NCBI RefSeq assembly: GCF_004327985.1
Contig: NZ_SJDL01000026.1
Span: 17,334-81,333, forward strand
DNA: 64,000 nt
Source: Marinobacter halodurans
Lineage (GTDB): Bacteria > Pseudomonadota > Gammaproteobacteria > Pseudomonadales > Oleiphilaceae
Direction: 5' to 3'
Shown here: piece after piece, positions 12,416 to 21,649 of the stretch
Position numbering within the stretch: position 1 is the first letter of the stretch
Layout of the letters: each line of letters begins with the position of its first letter
The notes under the pieces: generated by a model
What the model was told of the DNA's origin: nothing
Databases searched by the model: none
The model's input: only the letters and a program-made list of their open reading frames with translations
Made by a program: the position numbers and the translations under genes

Positions 12416-13759
12416 ATGACCCAACACGCCACTGAAGCCAATTTTGACGGTCTGGTCGGACCGACCCACAACTATGCGGGCCTGTCCTGGGGGAATGTGG
12501 CCTCCAAATCCAACGTCAGTGCCGTGTCCAACCCGAAGGAAGCGGCGCTGCAGGGCCTGGCCAAGATGAAGGCGCTGGCGGGCCGCGGCTTCGTGCAGGG
12601 CATCCTGCCGCCGCACGAGCGGCCGCATATTCCGACCCTGCGCAAACTGGGCTTCACCGGCAGTGACGGTGAGATCCTGTCCCAGGCGGCGAAGGAAAAT
12701 CCGGTGATCCTGGCGGCCGTGTCGTCCGCCTCCTGCATGTGGACCGCCAACGCGGCCACGGTGTCCCCGAGCGCGGACACCCACGACCACCGGGTGCACT
12801 TCACCCCGGCCAACCTGGGCGCGAAGTTCCATCGCTCCATCGAGCATGAAGTGACCGGCCGGGCGCTGAAATCGATGTTCTCGGACGAAGCCTACTTCGC
12901 CCACCATCCGGCGCTGCCGTCGATCAGCCAGTTCGGCGATGAGGGCGCGGCGAACCACACCCGTCTATGCTGCGCCTACGGAGATCCCGGCGTGGAGCTG
13001 TTCGTCTATGGTCAGCAGGCGTTTGACGAATCCGCCCCGGCGCCCAAGCGCTTCCCGGCACGACAGACCCTGGAAGCGTCCCGCGCCATTGCACGACTGC
13101 ACGGCCTGAGCGACGCGCGCGCGGTGTTCGCCCAGCAAAACCCGGATGCCATCGACGCCGGCGTGTTCCACAACGACGTGATCGCGGTGGGTAACGGCAA
13201 CGTGCTGTTCTACCACGACATGGCGTTCCTGGACGAAGCGCAGGTGCTGGCGGACGTGCAGGCGCGGCTGAAAGGCGCGGAACTGCAAGCCGTGAAAGTC
13301 AGCTCCGACGAGGTGCCCCTGGCCGACGCGGTCAGTTCCTACCTGTTCAACAGTCAGCTGCTGACGCAGAAAGATGGCTCCATGCTGCTGGCGGTGCCGG
13401 GTGAGTGTCGGGAGATTGAATCCGTCAGCCGCTACCTGGACAAGCTGGTGGCCCAGGGCGGCCCCATCAAGGCCGTGGAAGTGTTCGACGTGAAGCAGTC
13501 CATGCGCAACGGCGGCGGTCCCGCCTGCCTGCGTCTGCGGGTGGTGCTGACCGACGACGAGCTGAAAGCCATGCACGATGGTGTGCTGATGAACGATGCC
13601 CTGTATGAGCGCCTGACCACCTGGGTGGAAGGGCACTACCGGGATGAGCTGAGCCAGGACGACCTGGCCGACCCGATGCTGCTGGACGAGTGTCGTCACG
13701 CGCTGGACGAGCTGACCGGGATCCTGGGGCTGGGGTCGATTTACGATTTTCAGCGGTGA
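12416..13759 (+). CDS. astB: N-succinylarginine dihydrolase
   Basis: A 447-residue AstB, which hydrolyses N2-succinylarginine to succinylornithine, two ammonia and CO2 (step 2). It belongs to the pentein/amidinotransferase fold. The catalytic cysteine is C371 in [12 protein letters not shown]. The active-site histidine lies in [14 protein letters not shown] (~246) and a glutamate in the ~172-180 segment [13 protein letters not shown]. The N-terminus [17 protein letters not shown] is a family hallmark. It is separated from astD by 170 bp holding a REPIN, so it may rely on read-through or its own weak promoter. Confidence 0.95.
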   Translation: MTQHATEANFDGLVGPTHNYAGLSWGNVASKSNVSAVSNPKEAALQGLAKMKALAGRGFVQGILPPHERPHIPTLRKLGFTGSDGEILSQAAKENPVILAAVSSASCMWTANAATVSPSADTHDHRVHFTPANLGAKFHRSIEHEVTGRALKSMFSDEAYFAHHPALPSISQFGDEGAANHTRLCCAYGDPGVELFVYGQQAFDESAPAPKRFPARQTLEASRAIARLHGLSDARAVFAQQNPDAIDAGVFHNDVIAVGNGNVLFYHDMAFLDEAQVLADVQARLKGAELQAVKVSSDEVPLADAVSSYLFNSQLLTQKDGSMLLAVPGECREIESVSRYLDKLVAQGGPIKAVEVFDVKQSMRNGGGPACLRLRVVLTDDELKAMHDGVLMNDALYERLTTWVEGHYRDELSQDDLADPMLLDECRHALDELTGILGLGSIYDFQR

Positions 13760-13798
13760 TTCAAGTGGATGTTATGACCTGAGAGGCTTTTCTTGCCT

Positions 13799-13850
13799 TC
13801 TCCCCCCCCCCCCCCCTCCCTCCAGGGGAGAGGGTTGGGGAGAGGGGGTG
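13799..13850. repeat. Poly-C tract and CCCTCTCC-type palindromic repeat
   Basis: Fifteen consecutive C residues (13802-13816) run into CTCCCTCCAGGGGAGAGGG and TTGGGGAGAGGGGG. The second part is the pyrimidine/purine palindrome also found near 36.9 kb. It lies between the convergent astB and tetR genes, where no coding sequence is expected. The homopolymer length is prone to replication slippage and sequencing error. Confidence 0.75.
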
Positions 13851-13882
13851 CGCCTCCGAAGGCGCCTGATTCGTCTTTGCCA

Positions 13883-14521
13883 TCAAGCCCTGATCGACCG
13901 CACCAGCATCTCCATCGTATGCCGCACCAGCGAGTCGCTGGGGTATGTTGCAAGCGGCCCGTCCTCGCCCATTTCCTGCTGGCACATCATGATCACCCCG
14001 TGCAGGGCGCCACGTAGGTAGAGCGCGGTCTGGAAGCAATCACTGACCTGGGTGGCATCGATGCTGCCGTCTTCGATCCCGGCGTTCAGCGCTTCCACCA
14101 TCAGCGACATGGTCGTCATCTCGCAGCCTACCATCAGCTCGCTCTCGTCGGCGTCGGCATCCTGCATGGCGGTGGCGGCCCGGGTCAGGGCGTCGAAATA
14201 GTTGGGCTCTTCCTGCCAGAACCGGTAGTAGGCTGCGCCTATTTCGCGGATCTTGTCGAGACCGGTATCGCCGGCTTCCAGGGCCGTCCGGAAACGTTCC
14301 TGCAGACGTTCGGCCGCGCGCAGAATAATGCCCCGCTGGATGGCCGCCTTGTCCTTGAAATAGACGTAAAGCAGCGCTCGGCTCAGGCTGGCGGTGCGGG
14401 CGATCTCGTCCATTGACGTGCGCTCATAGCCCTTCCCGGCAAACATGGTCTCCGCCGCGTCCAGTATGGCGTCCTGCCGCTGCTGTTTTTCCCGTTCCCG
14501 CCGTTCCTGCAGGTTACTCAT
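13883..14521 (-). CDS. TetR/AcrR-family repressor of the adjacent efflux pump
   Basis: A 212-residue TetR-type regulator. The N-terminal helix-turn-helix is at ~15-60 (AILDAAETMFAGKGYERTS, TASLSRALLYVYFKDK). The rest is the helical ligand-binding and dimer domain. The start chosen has AGAGGA 9 nt upstream; an extension of 22 residues has no such support. It is transcribed divergently from the membrane-fusion/RND pair, with ~205 bp between them that would hold the operator. It probably represses the pump until a toxic ligand binds (inference from arrangement). Confidence 0.88.
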   Translation of the reverse strand: MSNLQERREREKQQRQDAILDAAETMFAGKGYERTSMDEIARTASLSRALLYVYFKDKAAIQRGIILRAAERLQERFRTALEAGDTGLDKIREIGAAYYRFWQEEPNYFDALTRAATAMQDADADESELMVGCEMTTMSLMVEALNAGIEDGSIDATQVSDCFQTALYLRGALHGVIMMCQQEMGEDGPLATYPSDSLVRHTMEMLVRSIRA

Positions 14522-14726
14522 GAATCCGGATCCTCTCTGACTGCTGGGTAATCCACCCACGATGAATCCCAATGGGACTGTATTCATATTCTAGTCGTTG
14601 ACAAAGTGTCAAAGAATGACATTATGTCTTAAAAGATCGTTCAGATCATGACCGATTGCAAATTCGATCGATAACCTGTTCAACATTCGTCCGGTAGGAA
14701 GCCGGGCGCTCAGCCCACTGGTGATC

Positions 14727-15836
14727 ATGATGAAAACCACCGCCCCACGTTTCTCTCTCCTTTTACTGGCTCTACTGATGACGGCGACGGTCGCCGGGTT
14801 GAATGGCTGTGCGGAGTCGGTTGGCGCGCCCGAAGCCCCGGATACATCCGTCAGCGTGCGCGCCGCTACCGTGAGCATCACGGCGGATCAGGCCGAGCCG
14901 TTGCGTTTTGCCGGCATTGTCCAGGCGCGCCAGCGAGCGACGCTGACGTTCCAGGTGAGCGGTACGGTCCGGGAGCGGCCGGTGGAGCTGGGGCAGCAGG
15001 TTCATCAGGGGCAGGTGCTGGCGCATCTCTACAACCCGGGACTGGAGCCGGCACGGGATTCCGCGAAGGCTCGCCTGCAGGAGCTGCAGACCCAACTGGA
15101 CCAGGCCGGCCGCGAGTGGCAACGCTCCCGGCGGCTGTTCGAGCGGGGGGTGGTCTCCGAACAGGCCCTGGAACAGCTTGAAGCCAAGCGGGACGCGCTC
15201 AGGGCCAGCGTGTCCACCGCCCGGGCGTCTCTCGCCGAAGCTGAGCGGATGGTCGCCGAGAGTACCCTGAAAGCGCCCTTCGATGGCCGCATCGAGGCGG
15301 TGCTGGTGGAAGCGGACGAGTTTGTGGGAGCGGGCCAGCCGGTGGTGCGCCTGTCCGCGCCCAAGGGACTGGAAGTGGAAGTCCGTGTGCCGGCCTACCT
15401 GCTGGATCACGTCAGGTTGGGCGAAACGGTGAAGGTGTGGTCGGTGCAGCGTCGGGACCAGGCACCGGTGAGTGGCACCGTCAGCGAAATCGCCCAGCCC
15501 AGCGGTCTGCGGGGGGAACTCCACGCGGTTATGGTCAACCTGCCGGATGGCGTGCTGGAGGCGGGTGTGCCGGTGGAAGTGGGACTTGCCTCGCCCAACG
15601 CGTCGCTGCTGTCCGTGCCGTTGCTGTCGGTGATGCGCTCCGCCGACGGCACCAGCGTGTTTCGCATTGCCGACGACGGTGACCGACCCACCGCCGAGCG
15701 CGTGGACGTGGCCGTCAAGCAGATCATGGGCGAGCAGGCGATCCTTGCGGATGGCGCCCTCAAGGCGGGCGATCAGGTGGTCTACGCCGGTATGACACGG
15801 GTCACGCCGGGTGATGCCCTGGAGATCCTGCCATGA
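14727..15836 (+). CDS. RND efflux periplasmic adaptor (membrane-fusion lipoprotein)
   Basis: A ~369-residue HlyD/AcrA-type adaptor. The N-terminus carries a lipoprotein signal ending in LNGC (Cys about 26), so it is probably anchored to the inner membrane. The barrel-sandwich hybrid begins with FAGIVQARQRATLTFQVSGTV. An alpha-hairpin coiled coil rich in Q/R/E occupies ~95-160, and APFDGRIEAVLVEADEFVGAGQPV is the returning lipoyl half. The start is one of two adjacent ATGs with no strong RBS. It overlaps the RND gene by ATGA. No outer-membrane channel gene is adjacent, so a shared TolC-like protein is expected. Confidence 0.9.
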   Translation: MMKTTAPRFSLLLLALLMTATVAGLNGCAESVGAPEAPDTSVSVRAATVSITADQAEPLRFAGIVQARQRATLTFQVSGTVRERPVELGQQVHQGQVLAHLYNPGLEPARDSAKARLQELQTQLDQAGREWQRSRRLFERGVVSEQALEQLEAKRDALRASVSTARASLAEAERMVAESTLKAPFDGRIEAVLVEADEFVGAGQPVVRLSAPKGLEVEVRVPAYLLDHVRLGETVKVWSVQRRDQAPVSGTVSEIAQPSGLRGELHAVMVNLPDGVLEAGVPVEVGLASPNASLLSVPLLSVMRSADGTSVFRIADDGDRPTAERVDVAVKQIMGEQAILADGALKAGDQVVYAGMTRVTPGDALEILP

Positions 15837-18800
15837 TGGGCCGGCTGATGCGCTGCCGCCGCCTGTTGGGCATGGTGGTGACCATGCTCTGCCTGCTGGG
15901 GGTGGCCGCCTATAACACCATGCCCCGGCAGGAAGACCCGTCCTTCCCGCATCGGGCCGGCCTGCTGACGGTCAGCTATCCCGGCGCCAACGCCGATGCC
16001 GTGGAACGCCTGGTACTGGAACCACTGGCGGATGAACTGCGCCAGGTCGAGGAAGTGGATTTTGCCTCCGGCACCGCCCGGACCGGCGTGGCGGTGGTCA
16101 ATATCCGCCTCAACGACACCATCTACGACACCGATGCCGCCTGGGACCGGGTGCGTCAGGCGATGGAGCGGGCCCGTCACGATTTTCCGGACGGCGTCGG
16201 CACCATGAACCTGGAAGACCGCCTGATCAATATCCCGACCATCGTGCTGGCGGTGGGCGGCTCGCCGTCGGTCACCGAACTGAGCGAACAGGCGGAAAAG
16301 CTCAAGAATAACCTGCTGGATATTCCCGGCGTGTCCCGCGTCGAACTGGAAGGCGACGCCGACGAGCAGATCACCCTGGCGCTGGACGACGCTGCACTTT
16401 ACCGGTTGGGTGTCTCACCGTCGCGGGTGCTGGATACGCTGGCCCAGCGCAACCAGGTGATCCCTGGCGGTTTCCTGGTGGTCGACGGCCAGCGGATTTC
16501 GATCCTGCCCAACAGTGAATTCGACAACCTGGACGCCATCCGCGCCACGCCCATCGAACTGCCGGACGGCTCCCAGGTGCCGCTGGCCTCGGCCGCCGAG
16601 ATCTGGCGCGGCCCCGCCGAACCCCGGCAGCCGGAAACCTGGTACGACGGTGAGCGTGTGGTGCTGGTCAACATCATGCTGGAGGAGGGCAAGACCGACG
16701 CCATCCGCTTTGGCGAGCGGGTGCGGGAGCGCCTCGCTCAGTTGCGGCCGGAGCTCGCGCCCTACACCATCCAGGAGATGTTCTTCCAGCCGGACAAGGT
16801 CCAGGACCGTCTCGACAACCTGGCCTGGAGCCTGTTGTTCTCGGTGCTGATCATCATCGCCGTGGTGTTCACCGGCATGGGCCTGCGAATGGGCTTGCTG
16901 GTGGCGACCATCCTGCCGATGGTCACGCTGATCAGCATCGGCCTGTACGATCTGGGTGGCGGCATCCTGCACCAGATTGCGGTGATCGGAATGGTGATCT
17001 CCCTCGGTATCCTGATCGACAACGCCATCGTGATTGTGGAAAACATCCAGACGCTGCTGGACGAGGGCGCTGCACGCATGGAGGCGCTCGTTCGCTCGGT
17101 AAGGGAATTGGCGGGGCCGCTGGGTGCATCCACGGGGACGACTCTGGCCGCGTTCGCGCCGCTGTTGCTGTCCAAGGGCGGGACGGCAGATTTCACCCGT
17201 GGCATCCCGGTCATGATCATGCTGACCCTGTCGATCAGCTACCTGTTGGCCATCTCGGCCGTGCCCCTGCTGGCGGCCCGATTCCTCAAACCCCGCAAGC
17301 AGGTGCGGGCCGATCGGCTGGCCGGTCTGGCGCGTGTGCTGGGACGGCTGGTGGCCCGGGCGCCGGGCTGGCTGGTGCTGGGCGGTGTCGTGATGGTCGC
17401 TGCCAGCATGGCGCTGACGCCGTTCCTCAAGCAGCAGTTCTTCCCCAATGCGGACCGGCCGCGGGTGATCGTTGAACTGTATATGCCCGAGGGCACCGAC
17501 CAGGGCAAAACCGCGATGGTTGCGGCCGACCTGGAGCGCGCGATCCGCAGCCGGCCGGAGACGGTCAATGTCCACCGTTTTGTCGGCTTTACCGGCCCCA
17601 GCTTCTACTACAACCTGCGGCGGGCTCCCCAGGCGCCCAACCGTGGGCGGCTGGTGATCAAGACGGAAACCCTGGAGCAGACCACCGGTCTCGTGCACTG
17701 GATTCGCGACTATGCCGCCGAGGCCCTGCCGGAGGCGGACCTGACGGTCGGCATCCTGGGTCAGGGGCCGCCCCGGGTGGCACCGGTCGAAGTCCGCCTG
17801 TATCACCCCGATGACAGTGTGCGTGCGCAGGCGGTGGAGACGGTCTATTCCGGCCTGCGGCAGGCGCCGGGTGCCGTGGACGTGCGCCACGACCTCGACC
17901 CCGGTATACCCAGCGTGCGCATCAATGTGGACGACGCCGTGGCCGCCCGTTATGGCATCACACGGGCGGATGTCGCACGCAGCCTGTATGGCCAGAGCTT
18001 CGGCATGGTGGCCGAGCAGTACCGGCAGGAGGACGACCCCATTCCGCTGGTGCTGCGTTCCCGGGAAGGGACGGACCTGTCTTTGACCCGATTGCTGTCG
18101 ATCAACGTCTACACTGCCCAGGGCAAGGCGGTGCCGTTATCCGCCGTGGCCACGGTAAACACCACCTGGGAACTGGCGGCCCGCTATCTGCGTAATGGGG
18201 TGCGGGTGAATACGGTCACCGCGAACCTGGAGAACGGTTACAGTTTCAGTCAGGCGCTGGGCGGGTTGGAAACCTACCTGAAAACCCACCCGCTGCCGCC
18301 GGGCACCCGCATGGAATACGGTGGCGACGCCGAGGGCTCCAGCGATGCCAACAGTGCCATCCTGACCACCGCTCCCATCGGCGTACTGTTGTTGCTGTTC
18401 TTCCTGCTGCTGCAGTTCAACTCGTTCAAGCGGGTGGGGATCATCCTGCTGACCGTGCCGCTGGCCACCGTGGGGATTCTCCCGGGGCTGGTACTGTCCG
18501 GTTCGCCGTTCGGCTTCCAGTCGCTGCTGGGCGTGATCGCGCTGGTGGGCATCGTGGTGAACAACGCCATCGTGTTGCTGGATGTGATGGATCGGCAGCT
18601 TGAAGCCGGTCAGCCCATCCGGGAAGCCGTACGGCTGGCGGTGGAACAGCGCACCCGGCCGATCCTGCTGACGACGGCAACGACGGTGGCGGGTCTGTTG
18701 CCTTTGGCCTTCTCCAGCTCCACCCTCTGGCCACCGATGGCCTGGGCGATCATCTCCGGCCTGCTGGCCTCGACGGTGCTGACGCTGCTGGTGGTGCCGG

Positions 18801-18865
18801 CGCTGTGTGTGAAGGTGATTCGTGGGCCGGTGGTGGCGATGGAAGAGACTAGGGCGGCGGGGTGA
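15833..18865 (+). CDS. RND-family efflux permease
   Basis: A 1010-residue proton-driven inner-membrane exporter. It has an N-terminal TM helix, two large periplasmic loops (~40-335 and ~560-865) and the helix bundles LLFSVLIIIAVVFTGMGLR (~335), VISLGILIDNAIVIVENI (~385-405, containing the paired acidic proton-relay region), and the C-terminal half starting APIGVLLLLFFLLLQFNSF. NNAIVLLDVMDRQ (~905) is the second-half equivalent. It belongs to the AcrB/MexB-like multidrug branch, but the sequence is closer to uncharacterised two-component MFP-RND systems. Coupled by ATGA to the adaptor. Confidence 0.92.
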   Translation: MMGRLMRCRRLLGMVVTMLCLLGVAAYNTMPRQEDPSFPHRAGLLTVSYPGANADAVERLVLEPLADELRQVEEVDFASGTARTGVAVVNIRLNDTIYDTDAAWDRVRQAMERARHDFPDGVGTMNLEDRLINIPTIVLAVGGSPSVTELSEQAEKLKNNLLDIPGVSRVELEGDADEQITLALDDAALYRLGVSPSRVLDTLAQRNQVIPGGFLVVDGQRISILPNSEFDNLDAIRATPIELPDGSQVPLASAAEIWRGPAEPRQPETWYDGERVVLVNIMLEEGKTDAIRFGERVRERLAQLRPELAPYTIQEMFFQPDKVQDRLDNLAWSLLFSVLIIIAVVFTGMGLRMGLLVATILPMVTLISIGLYDLGGGILHQIAVIGMVISLGILIDNAIVIVENIQTLLDEGAARMEALVRSVRELAGPLGASTGTTLAAFAPLLLSKGGTADFTRGIPVMIMLTLSISYLLAISAVPLLAARFLKPRKQVRADRLAGLARVLGRLVARAPGWLVLGGVVMVAASMALTPFLKQQFFPNADRPRVIVELYMPEGTDQGKTAMVAADLERAIRSRPETVNVHRFVGFTGPSFYYNLRRAPQAPNRGRLVIKTETLEQTTGLVHWIRDYAAEALPEADLTVGILGQGPPRVAPVEVRLYHPDDSVRAQAVETVYSGLRQAPGAVDVRHDLDPGIPSVRINVDDAVAARYGITRADVARSLYGQSFGMVAEQYRQEDDPIPLVLRSREGTDLSLTRLLSINVYTAQGKAVPLSAVATVNTTWELAARYLRNGVRVNTVTANLENGYSFSQALGGLETYLKTHPLPPGTRMEYGGDAEGSSDANSAILTTAPIGVLLLLFFLLLQFNSFKRVGIILLTVPLATVGILPGLVLSGSPFGFQSLLGVIALVGIVVNNAIVLLDVMDRQLEAGQPIREAVRLAVEQRTRPILLTTATTVAGLLPLAFSSSTLWPPMAWAIISGLLASTVLTLLVVPALCVKVIRGPVVAMEETRAAG

Positions 18866-18869
18866 CTCA

Positions 18870-19137
18870 GGGGCGCCTGCGGCGCCTCAGAAGCTGAAGC
18901 GTCTGCTACATGCTCGGGTTAGAGGAAAAATGTAGCCGACGCTTTAGCTTCGGAGCAGCCTGTAGGGCTGCTGGCGTTCAATGATGAGGTTTCAGGAGGC
19001 TCGGTGTTGAGTCCGGGGCGCCTGCGGCGCCTCAGAAGCTGAAGCGTCTGCTACATGCTCGAGTTATAGGGTCAATGTGGCCGACGCTTTCGCCTCGATG
19101 GGGCCGGCAGGCCCCTGAAGGTATCGGCAGACTGAAG
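18870..19137. repeat. Tandem pair of REP/REPIN-like units
   Basis: Two ~145-bp units start at 18870 and 19015. Their first ~56 bp are identical apart from two bases: a GGCGCC-TGC-GGCGCC hairpin, then CTCAGAAGCTGAAGCGTC, TGCTACATGCTCG. Each is followed by an opposite-facing arm (TGTAGCCGACGCTTTAGC at 18931; a diverged TGTGGCCGACGCTTTCGC at 19076) with its own hairpin (GCAGCC-TGTA-GGGCTGC). They fill the gap between the convergent RND gene and astE. No coding sequence is present. Confidence 0.85.
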
Positions 19138-20154
19138 TCAGGCCTTCTCCCGCACCAATAACCCAACCCGTTGCCCCACGGGCACATTCCTATTCGGGAA
19201 GATGATCGCTTCCGGCACATCGCCCACCCTGTATTGGGTCGCGCCATCCTCCCAGATGACGGTGCCCGGCTGGTAGGGCGTGAAGTTGGCGATGTCGTCC
19301 GGCACGTGGAACTGGAAGTCGTCCCCTGTGTTCAGGATCTCGTGCACCACCTCGAACACGGTCAACTCATCGGCGTCCGGCGGTGTGGGGGCGGGTTCGT
19401 CCCGGAACACGCGGCGCAGGGCGTTTTCGATGCCCTTGAAGCGCAGCAGGTCGTTCTGTCCGAACGGGCGAACCTTACCCAGCTCGATGGTGAAACTTTC
19501 AGCACCCAGGTGGCTGGAGGAGAAGGACGAGAAGGTCGTGCCCGCCTTGTGCTGCAGCAGCAGCGTGTGGACTTCGGCTTCCAGCAGGAAATTGCACTGG
19601 TCCTGCGGCACTTTACGGCCTTCCACAAACGGATAGAGTGCAAATTTCTCCCGCAGTGACGGGCGGATGGCCGTGTGCAGGTCATAGTGGGAGACCCTGT
19701 CCGCGTCGCCCACAAACTCCCGGCAGGCCTGTTCCAACTGGGCCGCGCGCGCCGCTTCGGGCGATCCCGTATAGGGGGCCTTGGCGTGGGCGCCGCTGAA
19801 CAGGCGGTTCATGTTGTGGTCCACAAAACGGTCGCCGGCGACCATCGACAGGGGGTTGCCCAGGATCAGCAGGGTCCGGCGTGCGATTTGCCAGCGGCCG
19901 TCGACCAGCTCGTTGAGCAGGCCGTTGAGCACTTCGATCGGTGCCGTTTCGTTGCCGTGGATACCGGCCGAAATGATCAGTCGCCGGTCATCGGCAGAGG
20001 CCGGAACCAGTTCCAGGATGCCGGTATCCAGCCGCCGGATTTCGGCGCCATCCGGCAGGGCGGCGGTAACCGGTGCCGAGGCCTGGCCGGCCCGGGACAG
20101 GGTATGGGCGAGCCAGTCCGGCTCGCCGTCAAACAGGGTTTTGCGCACTGACAT
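19138..20154 (-). CDS. astE: Succinylglutamate desuccinylase
   Basis: A 338-residue zinc carboxypeptidase-like enzyme hydrolysing N-succinylglutamate to succinate and glutamate, the last step of the arginine pathway. The metal ligands are in SAGIHGNETAPIE (H and E, ~62-66) and YDLHTAIR (H, ~157), and the catalytic region ELGKVRPFG (~222) is present. It is the last gene of aotP-J-Q-M-astE, 10 bp after aotM, on the opposite strand from astCFGDB. It completes the pathway although it is physically separated from the other ast genes by an efflux locus. Confidence 0.95.
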   Translation of the reverse strand: MSVRKTLFDGEPDWLAHTLSRAGQASAPVTAALPDGAEIRRLDTGILELVPASADDRRLIISAGIHGNETAPIEVLNGLLNELVDGRWQIARRTLLILGNPLSMVAGDRFVDHNMNRLFSGAHAKAPYTGSPEAARAAQLEQACREFVGDADRVSHYDLHTAIRPSLREKFALYPFVEGRKVPQDQCNFLLEAEVHTLLLQHKAGTTFSSFSSSHLGAESFTIELGKVRPFGQNDLLRFKGIENALRRVFRDEPAPTPPDADELTVFEVVHEILNTGDDFQFHVPDDIANFTPYQPGTVIWEDGATQYRVGDVPEAIIFPNRNVPVGQRVGLLVREKA

Positions 20155-20164
20155 GAGGGGTTAC

Positions 20165-20884
20165 TCAGCTCAGCGGTTTGAGGTGTCGCAGCATCCGCTT
20201 TTCCAAATGGCGGAAGACGAAGATGATGGAGAACGTCAGGGCCATGTACATCAGCGCGACGGCGATAAAGGCATCGAACGGCGCGTAGAAGCGGGAATAG
20301 ATATCCCGGGCGGCACCGGTCAGGTCGACAATCGTCACCACGCTGGCAATGGCACTGGCGTGTAGCATGAAGATCACCTCGTTGGAGTAGGCCTGCAGGG
20401 CACGGCGGGCCGCGCTGGGCAGGATGATCCGACGGGTGCGCATGAACCAGGACATGCCATAGGCCTTGGCCGCCTCAACTTCGCCGTGCGGCGTGGCTTC
20501 AAGGGCACCGCGGATGATTTCGGTGGTGTAGGCCGCCGTATTGAGCACGAAGGCCAGCAGGGCCGGGTAGAATGGATCCTTGAAGATCTCCCACCAGAAG
20601 GTCTGCTGGATGCCCTGAATCTGCGCAATGCCGTAGTAGATGATGTACAGCTGGATCAGCAGCGGCGTGCCCCGGAACATATAGGTGTACAGCCACACGG
20701 GGCCGGATACGAACGGGTTGCGCACAGTGCGCAGGATCGCCAGCGGTACGGACAGCACCAGGCCGATCACCAGCGACAGGAACACCAGTTGCACCGTGGT
20801 GACCAGACCGTCCCAGTAGTGCAGCATGGTGGTGGCGGTAAACACGTCGTGGGTGTTCAGCCATTGAACGATAAAATCAGGCAT
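20165..20884 (-). CDS. aotM: Arginine/ornithine ABC transporter permease AotM-like
   Basis: A 239-residue inner-membrane permease of the polar amino-acid ABC family. It has five or so TM helices and the EAA loop EVEAAKAYGMSWFMRTRRIILPSA (~135-158), which contacts the ATPase. LYTYMFRGTPLLIQLYIIYYG is the family signature near residue 66. It pairs with AotQ immediately upstream (4-bp gap) to form the heterodimeric channel. The substrate is assigned as arginine/ornithine because the operon ends in astE. Confidence 0.92.
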   Translation of the reverse strand: MPDFIVQWLNTHDVFTATTMLHYWDGLVTTVQLVFLSLVIGLVLSVPLAILRTVRNPFVSGPVWLYTYMFRGTPLLIQLYIIYYGIAQIQGIQQTFWWEIFKDPFYPALLAFVLNTAAYTTEIIRGALEATPHGEVEAAKAYGMSWFMRTRRIILPSAARRALQAYSNEVIFMLHASAIASVVTIVDLTGAARDIYSRFYAPFDAFIAVALMYMALTFSIIFVFRHLEKRMLRHLKPLS

Positions 20885-20888
20885 GGAT

Positions 20889-21593
20889 TCAGTCCCCCTT
20901 CACGACGCCGACACTGACGCGGCTGTTGACCCAGCGGATAAAGAGCTCGGATCCGGCTGTCAGGAGGAGATAGACCACCGCCACCGGCACGAAGAACTTG
21001 AACGGCGCGTGCTCGGCCTTACTGGCCTGTTCGGCGACGCGGACCATGTCGGTCAGGCCGATGATGGAGACCAGTGCCGTGGTCTTGAGCAGGACCTGCC
21101 AGTTGTTGCCCACACCGGGCAGGGCGTGGCGCAGCATCTGCGGGAACATGATGCGACGGAACGTGTGCCAGCGGGTGAAGCCATAGGCCTTGCCGGCTTC
21201 GATCTGGCCGCTGTCGACCGCGAGGAACGCGCCGCGGAAGGTTTCCGTCATGTACGCACCGAAGATCAGGCCGATCGTCAGCACGCCGGAAATAAACGGG
21301 TCGAACTGGAAGAACCAGTCGACATTGAATTCGTAGTACAGGAAGTCGGACAGCTTGTTCACCAGAACCTGTCCGCCGTAGTACAGCAGCAGCATCATGA
21401 CCAGATCCGGGACACCGCGGATCAGGGTCGTGTAGGCGGTCGCGCCGGCATAGAGCCCGCGGTTACCGGAAAGCTTTGATGAGGCGCCAATCAAGCCGAG
21501 GACAACCGCCAGAAGCAGCGACAGTAGCGCCAGTTCAACGGTAATCACAGCGCCTTTCAGGATTGAAGGGCCGTAGCCGTGCAGATCGAGCAT
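20889..21593 (-). CDS. aotQ: Arginine/ornithine ABC transporter permease AotQ-like
   Basis: A 234-residue polar amino-acid ABC permease. TM helices start at LKGAVITVELALLSLLLAVVLG (~11-33). The signature TAYTTLIRGVPDLVMMLLLYYGG lies near residue 52. The EAA loop IEAGKAYGFTRWHTFRRIMFPQM (~130-153) docks to the ATPase. It is the partner of AotM in the membrane channel. It is third in the operon, ~56 bp after the binding-protein gene. Confidence 0.92.
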   Translation of the reverse strand: MLDLHGYGPSILKGAVITVELALLSLLLAVVLGLIGASSKLSGNRGLYAGATAYTTLIRGVPDLVMMLLLYYGGQVLVNKLSDFLYYEFNVDWFFQFDPFISGVLTIGLIFGAYMTETFRGAFLAVDSGQIEAGKAYGFTRWHTFRRIMFPQMLRHALPGVGNNWQVLLKTTALVSIIGLTDMVRVAEQASKAEHAPFKFFVPVAVVYLLLTAGSELFIRWVNSRVSVGVVKGD

Positions 21594-21649
21594 GGATAGG
21601 TCCGTGTTGGGGACAGGCCGCCGGCGCGATGCCGGCGGCCGTGCCGGGT

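Noticed and set aside
16415..17890. Long antisense frame of ~490 codons inside the RND permease
   Set aside because: GC-rich coding DNA regularly leaves long open frames on the other strand. It has no RBS or recognisable family, and the RND protein is unambiguous.
18870..19137. Tandem repeats taken as a possible CRISPR array
   Set aside because: Only two units, each palindromic with internal hairpins and similar 'spacers'; they match the REP family elsewhere and there are no cas genes.
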